A DNA stretch of 64,000 nt. Origin: Tilletiopsis washingtonensis. Taxonomy: Eukaryota > Basidiomycota > Exobasidiomycetes > Entylomatales. A model generated the notes under the pieces. That model made no database searches, was not told the DNA's origin, and was given only the letters and a program-made list of their open reading frames with translations. The stretch is from assembly GCF_003144115.1 (NCBI RefSeq), contig NW_020312011.1:62001-126000 (forward strand), read 5' to 3'. A program made the position numbers and the translations under genes. Numbering within the stretch: the first letter of the stretch is position 1; every line of letters starts with the position of its first letter. Positions 53,416 to 64,000 of this stretch are shown here, in pieces.

Positions 53416-55374
53416 CTACCGCAGGCTCGAGAGGCCGCCGGCGATGATCGCGGCGCCGGCCTCGGCCACGCCGTAGATCGTCGCCTGGATGTGCGCCGAG
53501 ATGTGCAGCGGGATCACCGAGGCGTCGACGACACGCACGTTGCGCGTGCCGTACACACGCAGCGCCGCGTCGACGACACCGCCCTGCGAGCGCGGCAGCA
53601 TCGAGCACGTGGCGATGGGGTGGTACTCGGTCACCGTCGTCTTCTTGGTGTAGTCGCGCACGTCGCGGCCGGCGCCCGGCAGCGTCTCGGCGACGATGAA
53701 GTTGTCCTGGTACTGCTGCGTGGCGGCGATGCGGCGCAGGTACTCGGTGCCCGCCGTGGCCACGTCGAGGTCCCACTCGGCGGTGAAGTAGTTGGCGTTG
53801 ATGGCGGGCGAGACGCTCGGGTCCTTGGAGACGGCATGGATCGAGCCGCGCGAGAGCAGGTGCTGCTGCGCCGCCAGGTACGTCGTGTACGACTTGCCAG
53901 CCGCCGGCGGGGCGGAGCCCGCGAAGTAGCCGTCGACGTTGATCACCTCCATCTGCGTGATGGTGTCGGCGTGCTTCTCGAGAAACTCGAGCTGCTTGCG
54001 CAGCGTGGCCTTGTACGGCGTCTGCGCCGAGGCGACGTACGCCTTGGCCTTGACAACGAGCTGCGCGGCCTTCTGCGCGCCGACGAGCTGCGTGAGCGTC
54101 AGGTAGCCGATGGCCGGCACCGTCTCGTCGAGGATCGACACCTCGCCCGCGTTGTACTTCTGCTGCTGGTCGGCGGCGAAGGCGGGGTCGTTGCGCAGGT
54201 TGTCGAGCGTGACGCTGCCCGCCTTGAGCTCGTAGGCGGCGGCCGAGTATGTGTGGTCCTGCATGTTCTCGCCGACGCCCGGCAGCTCGACGAGCTGCGG
54301 CACGCCGATCTTGTCGAGCACGGCCTTGGAGCCGATGCCGCTCAGCTCGAGGATCTGCGGCGAGTTGACCGAGCCGCCCGAGACGATGACCTCGGACTTG
54401 GGCCCGCCCTTCAGCTTGGCCATGTACGTCTTGCCGCGGGCGGTGTACGTGACGCCCGAGGCGGTGATGTCGGCCTTGCGCTTCTTGCTGCTGCTGCTGC
54501 CAAACTCGATCTTCTGCACGACGGCCTCGGTGAGCACGACGAGGTTCTCACGGCCCGACGCGGGCGCAAAGTACGCCGGCGCCGAGTAGGAGCGCGTCGA
54601 GTTCTTGGGGTTGATGTTGCTGGGCTGCACCGACGCGCCGCGGTTGTCGCCGGCGAGCGGCGAGTTGTTCTTGCGGATGCCGAGCGCCTCGAGGGCGGGG
54701 ATCCAGCGCGTGACGGCGTCGGAGATGTAGCGCGGGTACGAGACCTGCACGGGGCCGGCGCGGCCATAGTCGCTGGGGTTGGCCTGCAGGTGCAGGCGCT
54801 GCTGGTCGGCGGCCGACGGGGCGAAGAAGTGCTCTGCCTTCTTCATGTAGCGGTACATGTTGTCCCAGTTCCAGCCCTTGTTGCCGAGCTCCTCCCAGGC
54901 GTCGTACTCGGCCTCGGCGGCGCGGTCCCAGACGAGGAAGTTGAGCGCCGACGAGCCGCCGAGCACGCGGCCGCGCGGCCAGCCGACGGACGGCACGCCG
55001 TTGTCCTGCGCCACGGTGGCGTACTTGTAGTCGATGTCGCTGCCGAGGTTGCCGCCGAAGAAGCCGGGCGTGTCGGTGACGGGGCTCTTGTTGGGCAGCA
55101 GCGACGGGCCGGCCTCGAGCACGCCGACGCGCTTGCCGCGCTGCTCGGAGAGGCGGGCCGCGACGGCGAGGCCGGCGGTGCCGCCGCCGAGGACGAGGTA
55201 GTCGAACGGCTGCTGGGCAAACGTCTCGGGCGTCGCCTGCAGCGCGCGCGACGCGAGGAGCTGCTCGGCGAAGCGGCGCTCGGCGGCGGCGTCGGACGGC
55301 GGCGAGGGCCAGCTGGGGGCCGCGAGCGCGAACGGCGCCACGGCGAGCAGGGAGACGGCGACCGTGACCTTCAT
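53416..55374 (-). CDS. Secreted GMC-family FAD oxidoreductase
   Basis: A single exon of 652 residues. A signal peptide (MKVTVAVSLLAVAPFALA) is followed by the FAD-binding betaalphabeta motif YLVLGGGTAGLAVAARLSE (glycines 63, 64, 65 and 68), the GMC signature GRVLGGSSALNFLVWDRA, the second signature SGGSVNSPQILELSGIG, and the C-terminal catalytic region TVTEYHPIATCSMLPRSQGG and PLHISAHIQATIYGVAEAGA. This resembles aryl-alcohol oxidase/glucose oxidase-type fungal enzymes that make H2O2 outside the cell. Substrate cannot be assigned. Absence of introns is unusual beside neighbours with up to 12 exons. The 5' flank borders the largest gene-free stretch of the window. Confidence 0.95.
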   Translation of the reverse strand: MKVTVAVSLLAVAPFALAAPSWPSPPSDAAAERRFAEQLLASRALQATPETFAQQPFDYLVLGGGTAGLAVAARLSEQRGKRVGVLEAGPSLLPNKSPVTDTPGFFGGNLGSDIDYKYATVAQDNGVPSVGWPRGRVLGGSSALNFLVWDRAAEAEYDAWEELGNKGWNWDNMYRYMKKAEHFFAPSAADQQRLHLQANPSDYGRAGPVQVSYPRYISDAVTRWIPALEALGIRKNNSPLAGDNRGASVQPSNINPKNSTRSYSAPAYFAPASGRENLVVLTEAVVQKIEFGSSSSKKRKADITASGVTYTARGKTYMAKLKGGPKSEVIVSGGSVNSPQILELSGIGSKAVLDKIGVPQLVELPGVGENMQDHTYSAAAYELKAGSVTLDNLRNDPAFAADQQQKYNAGEVSILDETVPAIGYLTLTQLVGAQKAAQLVVKAKAYVASAQTPYKATLRKQLEFLEKHADTITQMEVINVDGYFAGSAPPAAGKSYTTYLAAQQHLLSRGSIHAVSKDPSVSPAINANYFTAEWDLDVATAGTEYLRRIAATQQYQDNFIVAETLPGAGRDVRDYTKKTTVTEYHPIATCSMLPRSQGGVVDAALRVYGTRNVRVVDASVIPLHISAHIQATIYGVAEAGAAIIAGGLSSLR

Positions 55375-58300
55375 TGTGAACGGGTGGTGGACGAAGGGTG
55401 GCGAATGGGTGGGGTGGGCGCAGCTGTGAGCGGCGAGCGGGCGCCTTATGAAGGGCCGGCGGCGTGTGCGCCCGTTGCGCAGAGGATGGCGCCAGTGCCG
55501 GACGTGCGACCGGCGCTGCGCTGGACCCCATGCGGCGCATCGCATGCACCGCCCCGGCGCACCTGCGTGCTCAGCTGCGGCGCTGTCGCCTGCGCCAGGC
55601 CCGCAGAAAGTCCGAGCAGCGAGGGGCCCTTTCGCCGAGGAAGGCGAGGGCGATCAGTGCCATGCTGCGGCGGCGCTGAGCAACGCCACTCCGGTGCCAG
55701 GGGTCGGCAGGCGGCTGCACGCGTGCAGCAAGCGGGCGTACCCTCGCGCAGCGCCGCGCGCGAACCGCTCGCGGCGGGCGCTCACACGCCGCCGTCGCTG
55801 GCGCACCGCTGCCACCGAGTCGCCGCCGCACCAGCGCCAGCGCTGCAGCGCACATGCATGGGCGCGCGCTTGCGGCGCTTTGCTGGCGGGCGTGCCACCC
55901 CGCAGGCCGCCGCACCCGCCCACTCTCCCTCACGCCCACCACCCCCTTCTTAGCGCCGCCACTGCTCTTCTGCCACGTCCTGCGCCTAGCGTGCGGCCTG
56001 CGAGGCGCACGGCCGCTCCGCGAGCACCACCAAGAGGCCGGGCGGCCGCTGCGACGCACGCCCCGCGCCCGCCGCCCGTCGCTCGGCTGGCACGCCGCTG
56101 TCGCCGGCCGCTCCTGCACCTGCCGGACACCGCTCATGCTCGTGCTGACACGGCTCGTCGCCGTCGGGCCATTTCTCAAGCACGAGCCCGGCCGCCGCCC
56201 AGGCCACGCATCGGGCAACCGGGCGGCCCTCCGACGGAGCGCGGAGCAGCGCATGCATGCTGCGCCTGCACTCCCTCGCAGCTCCGCCACACTCGCCCGC
56301 AGCGAGGACAGCATGCGGTGCGTGAGCGCTCAAGCTTCGCACGGCGCCATCGGCCGAGCGTCGCATTCAAACGCGGGCGCTGAGAGCAAGGCAAGCTGGC
56401 GCAGGCACTAAAGTCAGGGCCTCTTCGCGCCGCGCAACCGTCGATCACACCGTCGCACGAGGTGTCGCAACGACGACGGGCGCCAAAATGAAGCATGAAG
56501 CGGGAGCAAGCGTCCCAGCCAGCAGCGCGACGCACTCGACTGACCGGCTGCCGGCTGCGCCGTCTCAATCTGCTTAGCGTGGAAAGCGCCGCAGGAAGTG
56601 TCGCAGTGCGGCGGCATTTGGCCTCTCCCTTCGCAGGATAGGGCTCGCCATTCATGCACGCCATTTGCCCGCACGGCCCGCCAGACGCAGCGCCCGAGCG
56701 GCAGACACGTCCGGCGCTGGGCAAGCTCCGGCGTCGGCGCGCTTGCCGCTGCTGCCGCTGCCGCCACGCGACGCGCGCCGACCGACTCTTGCGTGCGAGG
56801 CATCCTCACACGGCCGACCCATCCGACGAGCCTCGTCGCCGTCGATGCCTGCCAGCACAGCGCTGCGAACGTGCCCGCTGCAGCTCCGAGCTGCAGCAGC
56901 AAGCATCGAGCGAGCAAGACAAGCTCAGCAAGCAGCGCTCAGCCCACTTTCGGCGCAGGGCCTTGTGTTCCGCGGCGCAGTCTGCGAGCGTGCAGCGCAT
57001 CGGCTCGGAGGGCAGCCTTCGGACACCGCCACAGGCCCCGCTGCAGGACGCAGTGCGGCGCTGCAAGGACGATCACGGAGCTGACCGCTCGGAGCAGATC
57101 ACGGCATCGACATCGAGGGCCGCAATGAGGGCATCAGCGCAGAAAGGCGGCGGACGCGTGCAGCGCATGCATGTCCACAGCGTCAGGAGCAGAGGGTGCG
57201 AGGGGGTCCTGCTCCGCCGAGCGCCGCAGCCACACTCCGCCCTCCTCGCCGGCGCCGTCATTTCCCCGCTGCATCAAGCGCTGCCGCTGCGGGCTGCTGC
57301 AGCTGCGCCCGCACGCTGCCGCTCGAGCTCTCCAACATCTTTGCTTGTTGCCGGGCATTCTGCTGCGGCTGTTCCTGGGTGCGGACGGGCATAGAGAAGG
57401 TGCATTGCCGCGCCGAGTCCTTGGGCTGGGCGTCGTCGGCCATCGAGCGTTGAGCTGGGCGCAGCTCAGCAAAGCAAAGCACCCAGCTGACAGCTGCGTC
57501 TGAATGCTCGAGGGCCTGCTGCGGCATGATCGTTTCTCTCCCTCTGCAGGCTGCCAAACGCAATTTCCTGATCCGTGCATCGACTTGTGCGGTCGCTCTG
57601 CCGCATGCGATGTGCACTCGCCACAAGGACGTCGACACCGCTGCAGGTGCTGTCTAGCGCCGTTGTTGCCGGCGGCAGGGCGCCATAGCGCCTGCTGCCG
57701 TCCTCTGGCGGTGCCTGCAGCGACTGTCGGGTGCCCTTTGACGTAAACGTGCTGACACGAGCGTACCAATGAGCTGCCGAGTCGTTGCGCAGCTGTGCTT
57801 GCGCTCGAAGAGAGGGCAGCTTCGTGCAGACCGGCACCGACACGTCGGGAGCGTCGTGTCCTGATGGTGATCGTGCATCCCCCTTGCAGCCGCCACTGCG
57901 CACGGCAGCAGCAGGAGCGGTTCCTGCTTGCCTTTGCTGCCGCCGCTTTCGCCGCGGCGGCGCTCTTCTTCCGCGGCGCAGCAGCAGCTGCTGCGAGGGC
58001 GCCGCATGCGGCTCCGGCGCTGCCGCGCTCTCTGGCCAAGGCGCCGCGCCGGGCAAACGCTCCGCCGTGCAGCGCCGGCAGCAGAGGGCTGCAGCTGCAG
58101 GGGCCCGTGGGTCGCCGTGCCGTCTGTCATTTCTCCGCGCCTCGCTCTCGACCAGGAAGCAGCATTTGCACGCACTGTGGGAAGCATGCGTGCGCAGCAC
58201 AGCATGGACCCTCGAACCGACGCCGCCGAGGCCGAGAAGCCAATGGCCCGCCTCGGGCACGGATGCATGATTGCCCGTGCTGAGAGCTGTGAGACACGCT

Positions 58301-58494
58301 CGGTGCCCCGTGCGGCCACGAGAGAAGCTCGGTCTCCGCAATGGTTACTTGATGGCCTGCGCGGAATCAGCGCCTGGTCAACGTCCAGCCGGCAGGCGTA
58401 GTGTACCGGCCGGGTCGCAGCAGGGCAAGAGGCCGCACGCACATGGGGCCGTCATGGTGCTCCCTCATCACGTGTGTCGCTGTCAAGGTATATG
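55375..58494. other. 3.1 kb stretch with no supportable gene
   Basis: Lies between the start of the GMC gene and the stop of DCTN5, both minus strand. All six frames have long openings because of GC content, but every translation is Arg/Ala/Cys/His/Gln-rich, without conserved motifs or a chain of GTGAGT/CAG-bounded exons like those elsewhere. The sequence is unusually dense in CAGC/GCTGC words. No tRNA, transposon end or long tandem repeat was seen by eye. The first 100-200 bases are the presumed GMC promoter. Confidence 0.5.
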
Positions 58495-59312
58495 TCATTG
58501 GGCCTGCGCCGGGCGGTGGCGCTCGTAGTAGTCCTTCGTGCGCAGCTTGTGCAGCTCGTCAAAGTTCTCGGTCAGCTCGCCCAGACACGTCGCTGGGTAG
58601 GAGGTCAGCACAGAATAGCGCAGACCGAGACGCAAAGGCACTGACCGGGAGCACCGCCCCAAACCGTGCCGCTGGGCAGTACGGTGCCCGCAGGAAGCAC
58701 ACTGCCGTCGAGCACGCGCACCGAGTCCTTGATGGAGCAAAACTTGCCCTGAGCAGGGTCATCAGCACCAAAGGCCATGTGCGCAGACAGTGCACCACGC
58801 ACCACCACACAGCCACGGCCAATGTCGACGTACGAGCCGATGCTGGCCGCCTCGACGATGCTGCCGGCGCCGATGCTCACGTACTCGCCCATCTTGAGCG
58901 GGTAGTATGTGAACGCGCTGCAAGCGGACACAGTCAGCAGCAGCCCGAGCCACACAGCACCTGCAGCGACTAACCCGCGGTACGTCTTGTACGGCGGGCG
59001 CAGCACGCAGCCCTCGCCGAGCACGCAGAACTTGTTCATCGAGATGGCGACGGTGCTGCCGCGCTCGGCACGCGCGGCGTCGCTGCCGGGCGCGGCGGGC
59101 GCGGCGGCCTTGCGCAGGTCGCCGCGGATGACGACGGCGGGGTGGATGATGCACTTGCCGCCGAGGACGATGTTCTGCGAGCCGTAGATGTGGGCGCGGC
59201 GCGAGACGCGGTTGCCCGACTTTGCCGTCTCGATGTAGGTGGCGGGGTCGTACGGCTGCACGGCCAGGTTCGCCGCGATCGTCGAGCGCGGCGCGGCGAA
59301 GAGCCTCGACAT
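58495..59312 (-). CDS. Dynactin subunit p25 (DCTN5), left-handed beta-helix protein
   Basis: p25 caps the pointed end of the dynactin filament and links dynein to endosomes. Three exons: 59312..58975, 58917..58646, 58592..58495, giving 235 residues (human 182; the extra length is in an Ala-rich loop near 75-90). Hexapeptide-repeat strands are visible: NRVSRRAHIYGSQNIVLGGK, IIHPAVVIRGDL, KFCVLGEGCVLRPP, YPLKMGEYVSIGAGSIVEAA, IGSYVDIGRGCVVVRG, DSVRVLDGSVLPAGTVLPSG and TVWGGAPA. The tail GELTENFDELHKLRTKDYYE fits the C-terminal helix. Donors GTTAGT and GTCAGT are off-consensus but close phase exactly. The gene is divergent from HRD3 with only 269 bp between starts. Confidence 0.9.
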
Positions 59313-59581
59313 GCTCGCGGCTGCGTCACTGTGGTCGTCAGAGTGAGGCTTGCGCTTGATGAATGCCGGTTTGAGGGCGAGAAGGAGGAAGCCGTGGTGC
59401 TCAGGGGGCAGCGGGTGGCCTGTGCGCAGCGCGGACGTGGCGAGCGCGACTCCGACGATGCGTGGCGGCACTCGGGAGCTTCGCGGCGCGCGGCGCTGAC
59501 AATTCGGCCCGCGCTGGCGCGCCTCGCTCCCTTGCTCCACACCCTCCAGCACCGCCCTCGCCGCTCCGCACGCTCCGCCGC
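59313..59581. promoter_or_regulatory. Short divergent promoter of DCTN5 and HRD3
   Basis: 269 bp between divergent start codons. The HRD3 frame stays open upstream of its ATG, but only with non-ATG codons, so the ATG at 59582 was chosen. No motif recognised. Confidence 0.45.
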
Positions 59582-62500
59582 ATGGTCGGCGCCCGGTCGA
59601 CGCCGCGCAGCCTGGCGCCGCAGGGCGGCGGCTATGCACGCGCGGCCCGGCCGCGGCCGCGCCTGCCGCTGCGCCTGCCGCTCCTCACCCTCCTCGTCCT
59701 CGTCCTCGTCGCGCTCGTGCTGGGCCAGCACAACACGCACGCCCGCCGCGCGCTCGGCGCCGTCGAGGCTGCCGCTGCCGAGGCTGCTGCTCCGCTCGAC
59801 GATGATCCTGCTGCCGCCGAGCTGCTGGGCCCGCTGCACGAGCTGGCGCCGCGCGAGGCCACGCGGCGCGCCCTGGCGCTGCTCGACGGCCTCTACGTGC
59901 CGCCGCCGCCGCCGCGCGGACGCAGCGACGCACGCTCCAAGCTGCCGCGCATCCACCCGGCATTTGAGCTGCTCGAGAGCTACGTTCGCGGCTTCCTCAG
60001 CTGGGGCCCGCTTGGCGCGCTCTCGCGCCTGGCGGTGCGCCTGCGCCTCGTCAGCTCGCGCCCGCCGACGTGGGAGAGCGTGGCGGCGTCGCAGCTGAGC
60101 GGCAACCTGCTCAGCATCGAGTCCGAGGCGTACGCCAATATTGCGCTGTGGCCTGCGTGGGCCGGCGGCTGGGCGCGTGCCACGAGCGGGCCCTTCCTCT
60201 GTTCATCGGCCGAGGAGAAGGCGCCCGAGCCCAAGTCGTACTCGGACCGCATCATCGCGTGGGCTACGCGGCCGCTCACCTCCCGCCTGGCATCGAAGCC
60301 TCGCACATCAGTCGCGCTGTCAGAAGCCGAGCAGGCAGCCAATGGCCGTCGCGCCGAGGCCCTGGCGCTGCTGCACCACGCCGGCGGCCTGTCACACGCG
60401 GCGCTCGCAAGCCCGCACGCAGCGCTGCGCAACCTCACTTTCGAGGCGCGTGACCCCGATGCCCTGCTGGTGCTGGCAACGCTGAGCCAGCACGGTCTTC
60501 TCGGCCTGCCGGTCAACATTGAGCGAGCAAAGCTCGCGTGGGAGGCACTGGCAGTTGACGGCAACACGACAGCGCACACGCAGCTCGGCTGGCTGCACGG
60601 CGGCGCATGGGAGGGCGGACAGGTCGGCCAAGCAAAGGTGAGCTGAATGCTGGAAGGCTTTTGACATTGTCTCACGCCGGTGCCTCCAGGCCCTCGTGCA
60701 CTACCACATCGCTGCCGCTGCTGGAGACGCCGCTGCGCAGATGTCGCTTGGGTACCGCTACCACGCCGGCATCGGCGTGAGCCAGAACTGCGAGGCGGCG
60801 CTGAACTGGTACGAGAAGGCGGCGGAACAAGGTGCGTCGTACTGCGCGCATGTGCTGTGGCGCTTGCTGATCCTCGCCTCAGCGTTCGCCAAGTTCAACA
60901 GCGGTCCGCCGGGCGGCCTCACGCTGCCGTACACTAAGCTGCGGATATCTGACTCTGCGGGCGGGGCATACGGGCCCGGCGCCTCCGTCGCGTCGACCGG
61001 CCTTGCAGCACGGCGGCCGGCCATGCAGGCTGTGCTGCATGCGCTGCCCGCCACAGATCCCAATCGTCTCGAGGACCTTCTCGAGTTCTACACTCACCAT
61101 GCAACGCGCGGCCACGCTGGCTTCGCCCTGCGCCTTGCCAGCATCTGGTACGGCGGCAATGTGTGGGCGGCCGGCGAGGGCGCGGGGCGCGTCGGCCGCG
61201 ACTACGGCGAGGCGCGCAAGTGGTGCCTCAAGGTGACGGAGACGGTGTGGCCCGTCGACTCGAAGCAGGTCAAGCGTGGCGGGCCGGCCGGCTACGAGGC
61301 AGGCAAGGGCCAGCCTGGAGAGGACATCACGCTCAAGGTCGATGAAGTGCGGCAGCAGTATGCGGCCGTTGCTGCATCGATGATGGGCCGCATGTTCCTG
61401 CGTGGCGAGGGCGTCGAGCAGGACTTCAGCCGCGCATGGGTCTGGTTCCGTCGTGCGGCCGACTTTGGCAACACGGAGGCCTACAACGGCATCGGTCTGA
61501 TGCTGCGCGACGGCCTGGGCGTGCCACAGGACGTGCGCAAGGCAGTCGGCTACTTCGAGGGCGCCTCGAACCACGGCGTGGGCAGCAGTGCTGAGGGCTG
61601 CGTCAACCTCGGCAAGATTCATCTCGGTGAGTGTGCTGAACGCTGAACCCACAACGAAGAATAATTGCCGACGACCCACCACCCTCAGAAATGGGCGACA
61701 TCAATGCCGCGGCCAAGTACCTCGAGATGGCGATGCGTCTGGGCAATAGCTTCGAGGCGCCTTACCATCTCGCGACTATCAACGCGCGGCTCGCACGCTC
61801 ACTGCTGGGCATGTACGGCGGTGCCGAGACGACAGCACGACCAGTCGGCCCTGCCGGAAGCCCCTCGCACGAGCGTTGCCGTCTCGCGGTTGCGGGCTAC
61901 AAGCACGCAGTAGAGCGCGGCGACTGGGCCGACCCGCTCTTTGCGCGTGCGGAGCGGGCATGGGACAAGGGCGAGCGCGAGCGCGCGCTGAGCTTGTGGG
62001 CCATGGCGGGCGAACGCGGCTACGAAGCGGCGCAGAACAACGTCGCCTGGCTGCTCGACCGCGACAAGCGCAGCCTGCACCTCGGCGCCCTGGAGGAGCA
62101 GCCCGAAGCTGATGAGGCGCGCGAGGCCGCCCGCGACCGCCTCGCGCTCATCCACTGGACGCGCAGTGCGGCTCAGGACAATGTCGATGCGCTCGTCAAA
62201 GTGGGCGACTACTACTTCAAGGGCATCGGCATCACGCACGGGGCGCTCGACGTTGAGCAGGCCGGCGGCGCCAGCGTCACGCGGGCAGATGGCGCTGCCG
62301 CGCCCTCAGCATCGGGCTCCGCTGGAGCCGCGACGCCGCAGCGCAGCAGCCGCAGCGAGCCGGCGTACGACAAGGCCGCCGCATGCTACGCTGCCGCAGC
62401 GGACCGGCAAGTTTCGGCGCTCGCATACTGGAACATGGGCTTCCTGTACGAGTCGGGCCTCGGCGTGCCGCAGCACGACTACGCGCTGGCGAAGCGCTAC

Positions 62501-63151
62501 TACGACATGGCGGTGGAGATCAACCACGAGGCGTACCTGCCCGTGCTGCTCTCGCTCGCCAAGCTGCACCTGCGCGCCATCTGGGCCACGCTGCGGCACG
62601 GCGACGCCTCAGCGATTGCACTGCTCAAGAGCTACGCCTTGACAGCCGGAGGCGCTGCGCCCGACGGAGCGGCGCCGGCGTACACGGAGGCGGAGGAGCA
62701 GGCGGCGCTCGCAGCGCTTGAGCGTCTCGGAGACGGCCGCGCTGGGCGCGCGGCGCCGGCAGGCGACAGCGCCCGTGGAGGCCTGTTGCGGCCGGACACC
62801 AACGCCATGGGCGAGGGCGGCGATCCGAACCTGCCAGAGACATACGACGTGCGGCGGCGCACCTCGAACGCCAGCGCCGCCGAGGAGGAGAGCGACGAGG
62901 AGCTGGACGACATCATCGAGGGCGCGTTCATCGTCATCGGCCTCGCCGCGCTGGCGTTCCTCGTGTACGCGCGCCAGGGTGCAGCGCTGCGTGCGGAGCG
63001 CGAGCGGCGCGACCTGGCGCAGGCACAGGGAGGGGCCGCGGGGCCGCCAGCAGCGCAGGAGACGGGCGGGCCACGGCCACGGGTCAACGAGCGGCCCGAG
63101 CCGCCGTTCCCATGGCCGCCTGAGGGCGCCAATGTGTATGCGGGCCTGTGA
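59582..63151 (+). CDS. HRD3: Hrd3/SEL1L, ERAD ubiquitin-ligase adaptor with Sel1 repeats
   Basis: ER membrane adaptor of the Hrd1 ligase that recruits misfolded luminal proteins. Three exons: 59582..60637, 60690..61626, 61689..63151, giving 1151 residues. A hydrophobic signal/anchor lies at about 27-49 (RLPLRLPLLTLLVLVLVALV). Luminal Sel1 repeats follow: AHTQLGWLHGGAWEG, AAQMSLGYRYHAGIGVSQNC, MGRMFLRGEGVEQDFSRAWV, AYNGIGLMLRDGLGVPQDVR, AKYLEMAMRLG and YWNMGFLYESGLGVPQHDYA. A single membrane segment (about 1085-1105, AFIVIGLAALAFLVYAR) precedes a short basic/Pro-rich cytosolic tail. This is the Hrd3/SEL1L plan, somewhat longer than yeast Hrd3 (833) because of the N-terminal half. HRD1 is not in the window. 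Confidence 0.93.
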
Positions 63152-63520
63152 GCGATAATCAGAGACTGCTTTAATCTTTCTCGGCGCTACGTCGCGTGTG
63201 AAGAGCCTGAGCATGCGTCAGCGTCTCAGGCTGGTGCTCATCCACGGGACGAGGCATGAGACGTCAGCTCACGCAGCGGCGACTGCGTGCTCAGCATCGG
63301 AGCGTTGCAAATTTCTGATTGAGTAGTGGTTGTCTCTGGCAAAATAGCGGTGGCCCGCGGGCCCCGGCGAACCCATGTCCCGAGTCAAGTCTAGCGTGTC
63401 GTCTCGTCCCGCGTGCTGCAGGCGTATGCGCCGATGCGGATCTGCTTCTGCGTCTCCCGGCCGCGCCAGTCGGCTGAGAGATGCCCTGGCGAAGCATAGC
63501 ACTGCTCCTGCTGCAGCTGC
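63152..63520. other. Convergent spacer between HRD3 and TIM23
   Basis: 369 bp holding the 3' UTRs of two convergent genes. Locally AT-richer (gataatcagagactgctttaatc follows the HRD3 stop). No gene or repeat seen. Confidence 0.5.
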
Positions 63521-64000
63521 TCAAAGAAGCGCCTGCTTTGCCTGCGTCCATGTTGCCGCAGCGCCCATCATGATGGCAGACGAGATCATCATCGGCCGCA
63601 CGCCGGCTGGCGAGGACAAAGGGAGCGCATGGGTCAGCGCTGCGCGGCTGCTGCTGCTCAGCGGTCGCTGGCGACTCACCGGTGCACTTGAACAGCGCGC
63701 CACTGACGGCACCGGCACCCACGCTGCCTGCCAGGTCATGCTTGCCGCGCGCGGCATCGATGCTCGCATCGGCGAGGTTGTAGATGAGCGCTGCGAGAAG
63801 GGACCAGGCATGAGCCGACGCCCATCAGTCGAGCAGCGCTTCTCGCCCACGCACCAATGACACCGGCGCTGTTACCGAAGAAGGAGCCGCGCCGTGTGAC
63901 CTGGTTGAGCACGGCGTTGAGGCGCAGCCGGAACGTCGGGTTCGCCACGCCCAGCGGCCGGAAGAAGCCCTCGCGCGCACCGAGCAGACCTCCGAGCGCA
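63521..64000 (-). CDS. TIM23: TIM23 mitochondrial import channel, C-terminal part (runs off the window)
   Basis: Core channel of the presequence translocase of the inner membrane. Exons read: 64000..63855 (partial), 63790..63680, 63606..63521 (stop). Family sequence: GGLLGAREGFFRPLG, RLRLNAVLNQVTRRGSFFGN, then SAGVIALIYNLADASIDAAR, GKHDLAGSVGAGAVSGALFK, CTAGVRPMMISSAIMMGAAA. These are the middle and last transmembrane helices with the GxxxG spacing and the RGKHD/D loop typical of Tim23. The end TWTQAKQALL is short, as in other fungi. The acidic N-terminal receptor domain and first helix lie beyond base 64000. Confidence 0.95.

Noticed and set aside
53401-55953. An 850-residue open frame on the + strand opposite the GMC gene
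   Set aside because: It mirrors the GC-biased third positions of the real minus-strand gene; Arg/Val/Leu-rich, no start context or conserved block.
55448-58442. Several 250-310 residue frames in the 3.1 kb gap
   Set aside because: Extremely Arg/Ala/Cys-rich, overlapping on both strands, with no conserved motif or splice-bounded exons.
63616-63624. A perfect acaaaggga (pheromone response element) match
   Set aside because: It lies inside a TIM23 intron, single copy, far from any mating gene; likely chance.
1-64000. Transposons, virus-derived elements, CRISPR arrays, rRNA genes
   Set aside because: No reverse transcriptase, integrase, transposase or capsid-like protein, no terminal repeats and no rRNA signatures were recognised on reading both strands.

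Overview
The window reads as nuclear DNA of a GC-rich basidiomycete fungus. Genes are densely packed on both strands. Most are broken by short introns (about 45-80 nt) with GTGAGT or GTGCGT donors and CAG acceptors. The proteins are fungal housekeeping proteins, and the HMG-box factor resembles the Prf1/Rop1/Ste11 group of mating regulators. Base composition, intron style and protein flavour suggest a smut-lineage basidiomycete (Ustilaginomycotina, Exobasidiomycetes-like). That placement is inference; I cannot name a species. I recognised no transposon, virus copy, CRISPR array or rRNA gene.

Layout. 1-15 kb: KRI1 (partial), an L-type lectin cargo receptor, the SAGA subunit SPT7 (bromodomain plus histone fold), the rRNA-processing factor EFG1, nucleoporin NUP85, clamp-loader subunit RFC3, and a large HMG-box regulator. 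15-21 kb: an intron-containing tRNA-Glu(CTC), a secreted M43 metalloprotease and an aldo/keto reductase, separated by long non-coding gaps. 21-37 kb: a monothiol glutaredoxin (Grx3/4), a PGM2-type phosphoglucomutase/phosphopentomutase, a small DUF2015 protein, squalene synthase ERG9, and UTP20 with one exon of 6.7 kb. 37-50 kb: eIF2A, FEN1/RAD27, a mitochondrial RsfS-like protein carrying an RRG9-like segment, a 1126-residue protein I do not recognise, and proteasome ATPase RPT5. 50-64 kb: glycogen branching enzyme GLC3, an intronless secreted GMC oxidoreductase, a 3.1 kb gap with no supportable gene, dynactin p25 (DCTN5), HRD3/SEL1L of the ERAD ligase, and the 3' end of TIM23.

The genes do not form one pathway. 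Recurrent themes are ribosome biogenesis and translation (KRI1, EFG1, UTP20, eIF2A, the RsfS-like protein), DNA replication (RFC3, FEN1), the secretory pathway and protein turnover (lectin, HRD3, RPT5) and mitochondrial biogenesis (RsfS/RRG9, TIM23). Several pairs are divergent and share promoters of 270-560 bp.

The most novel-looking item is the gene at 41745-43164. The two halves of an RsfS (ribosome-silencing-factor) fold appear to flank an RRG9/neugrin-like segment. All exon boundaries were derived by hand from splice consensus plus reading-phase closure and agree with family alignments recalled from memory; none was checked against transcripts.
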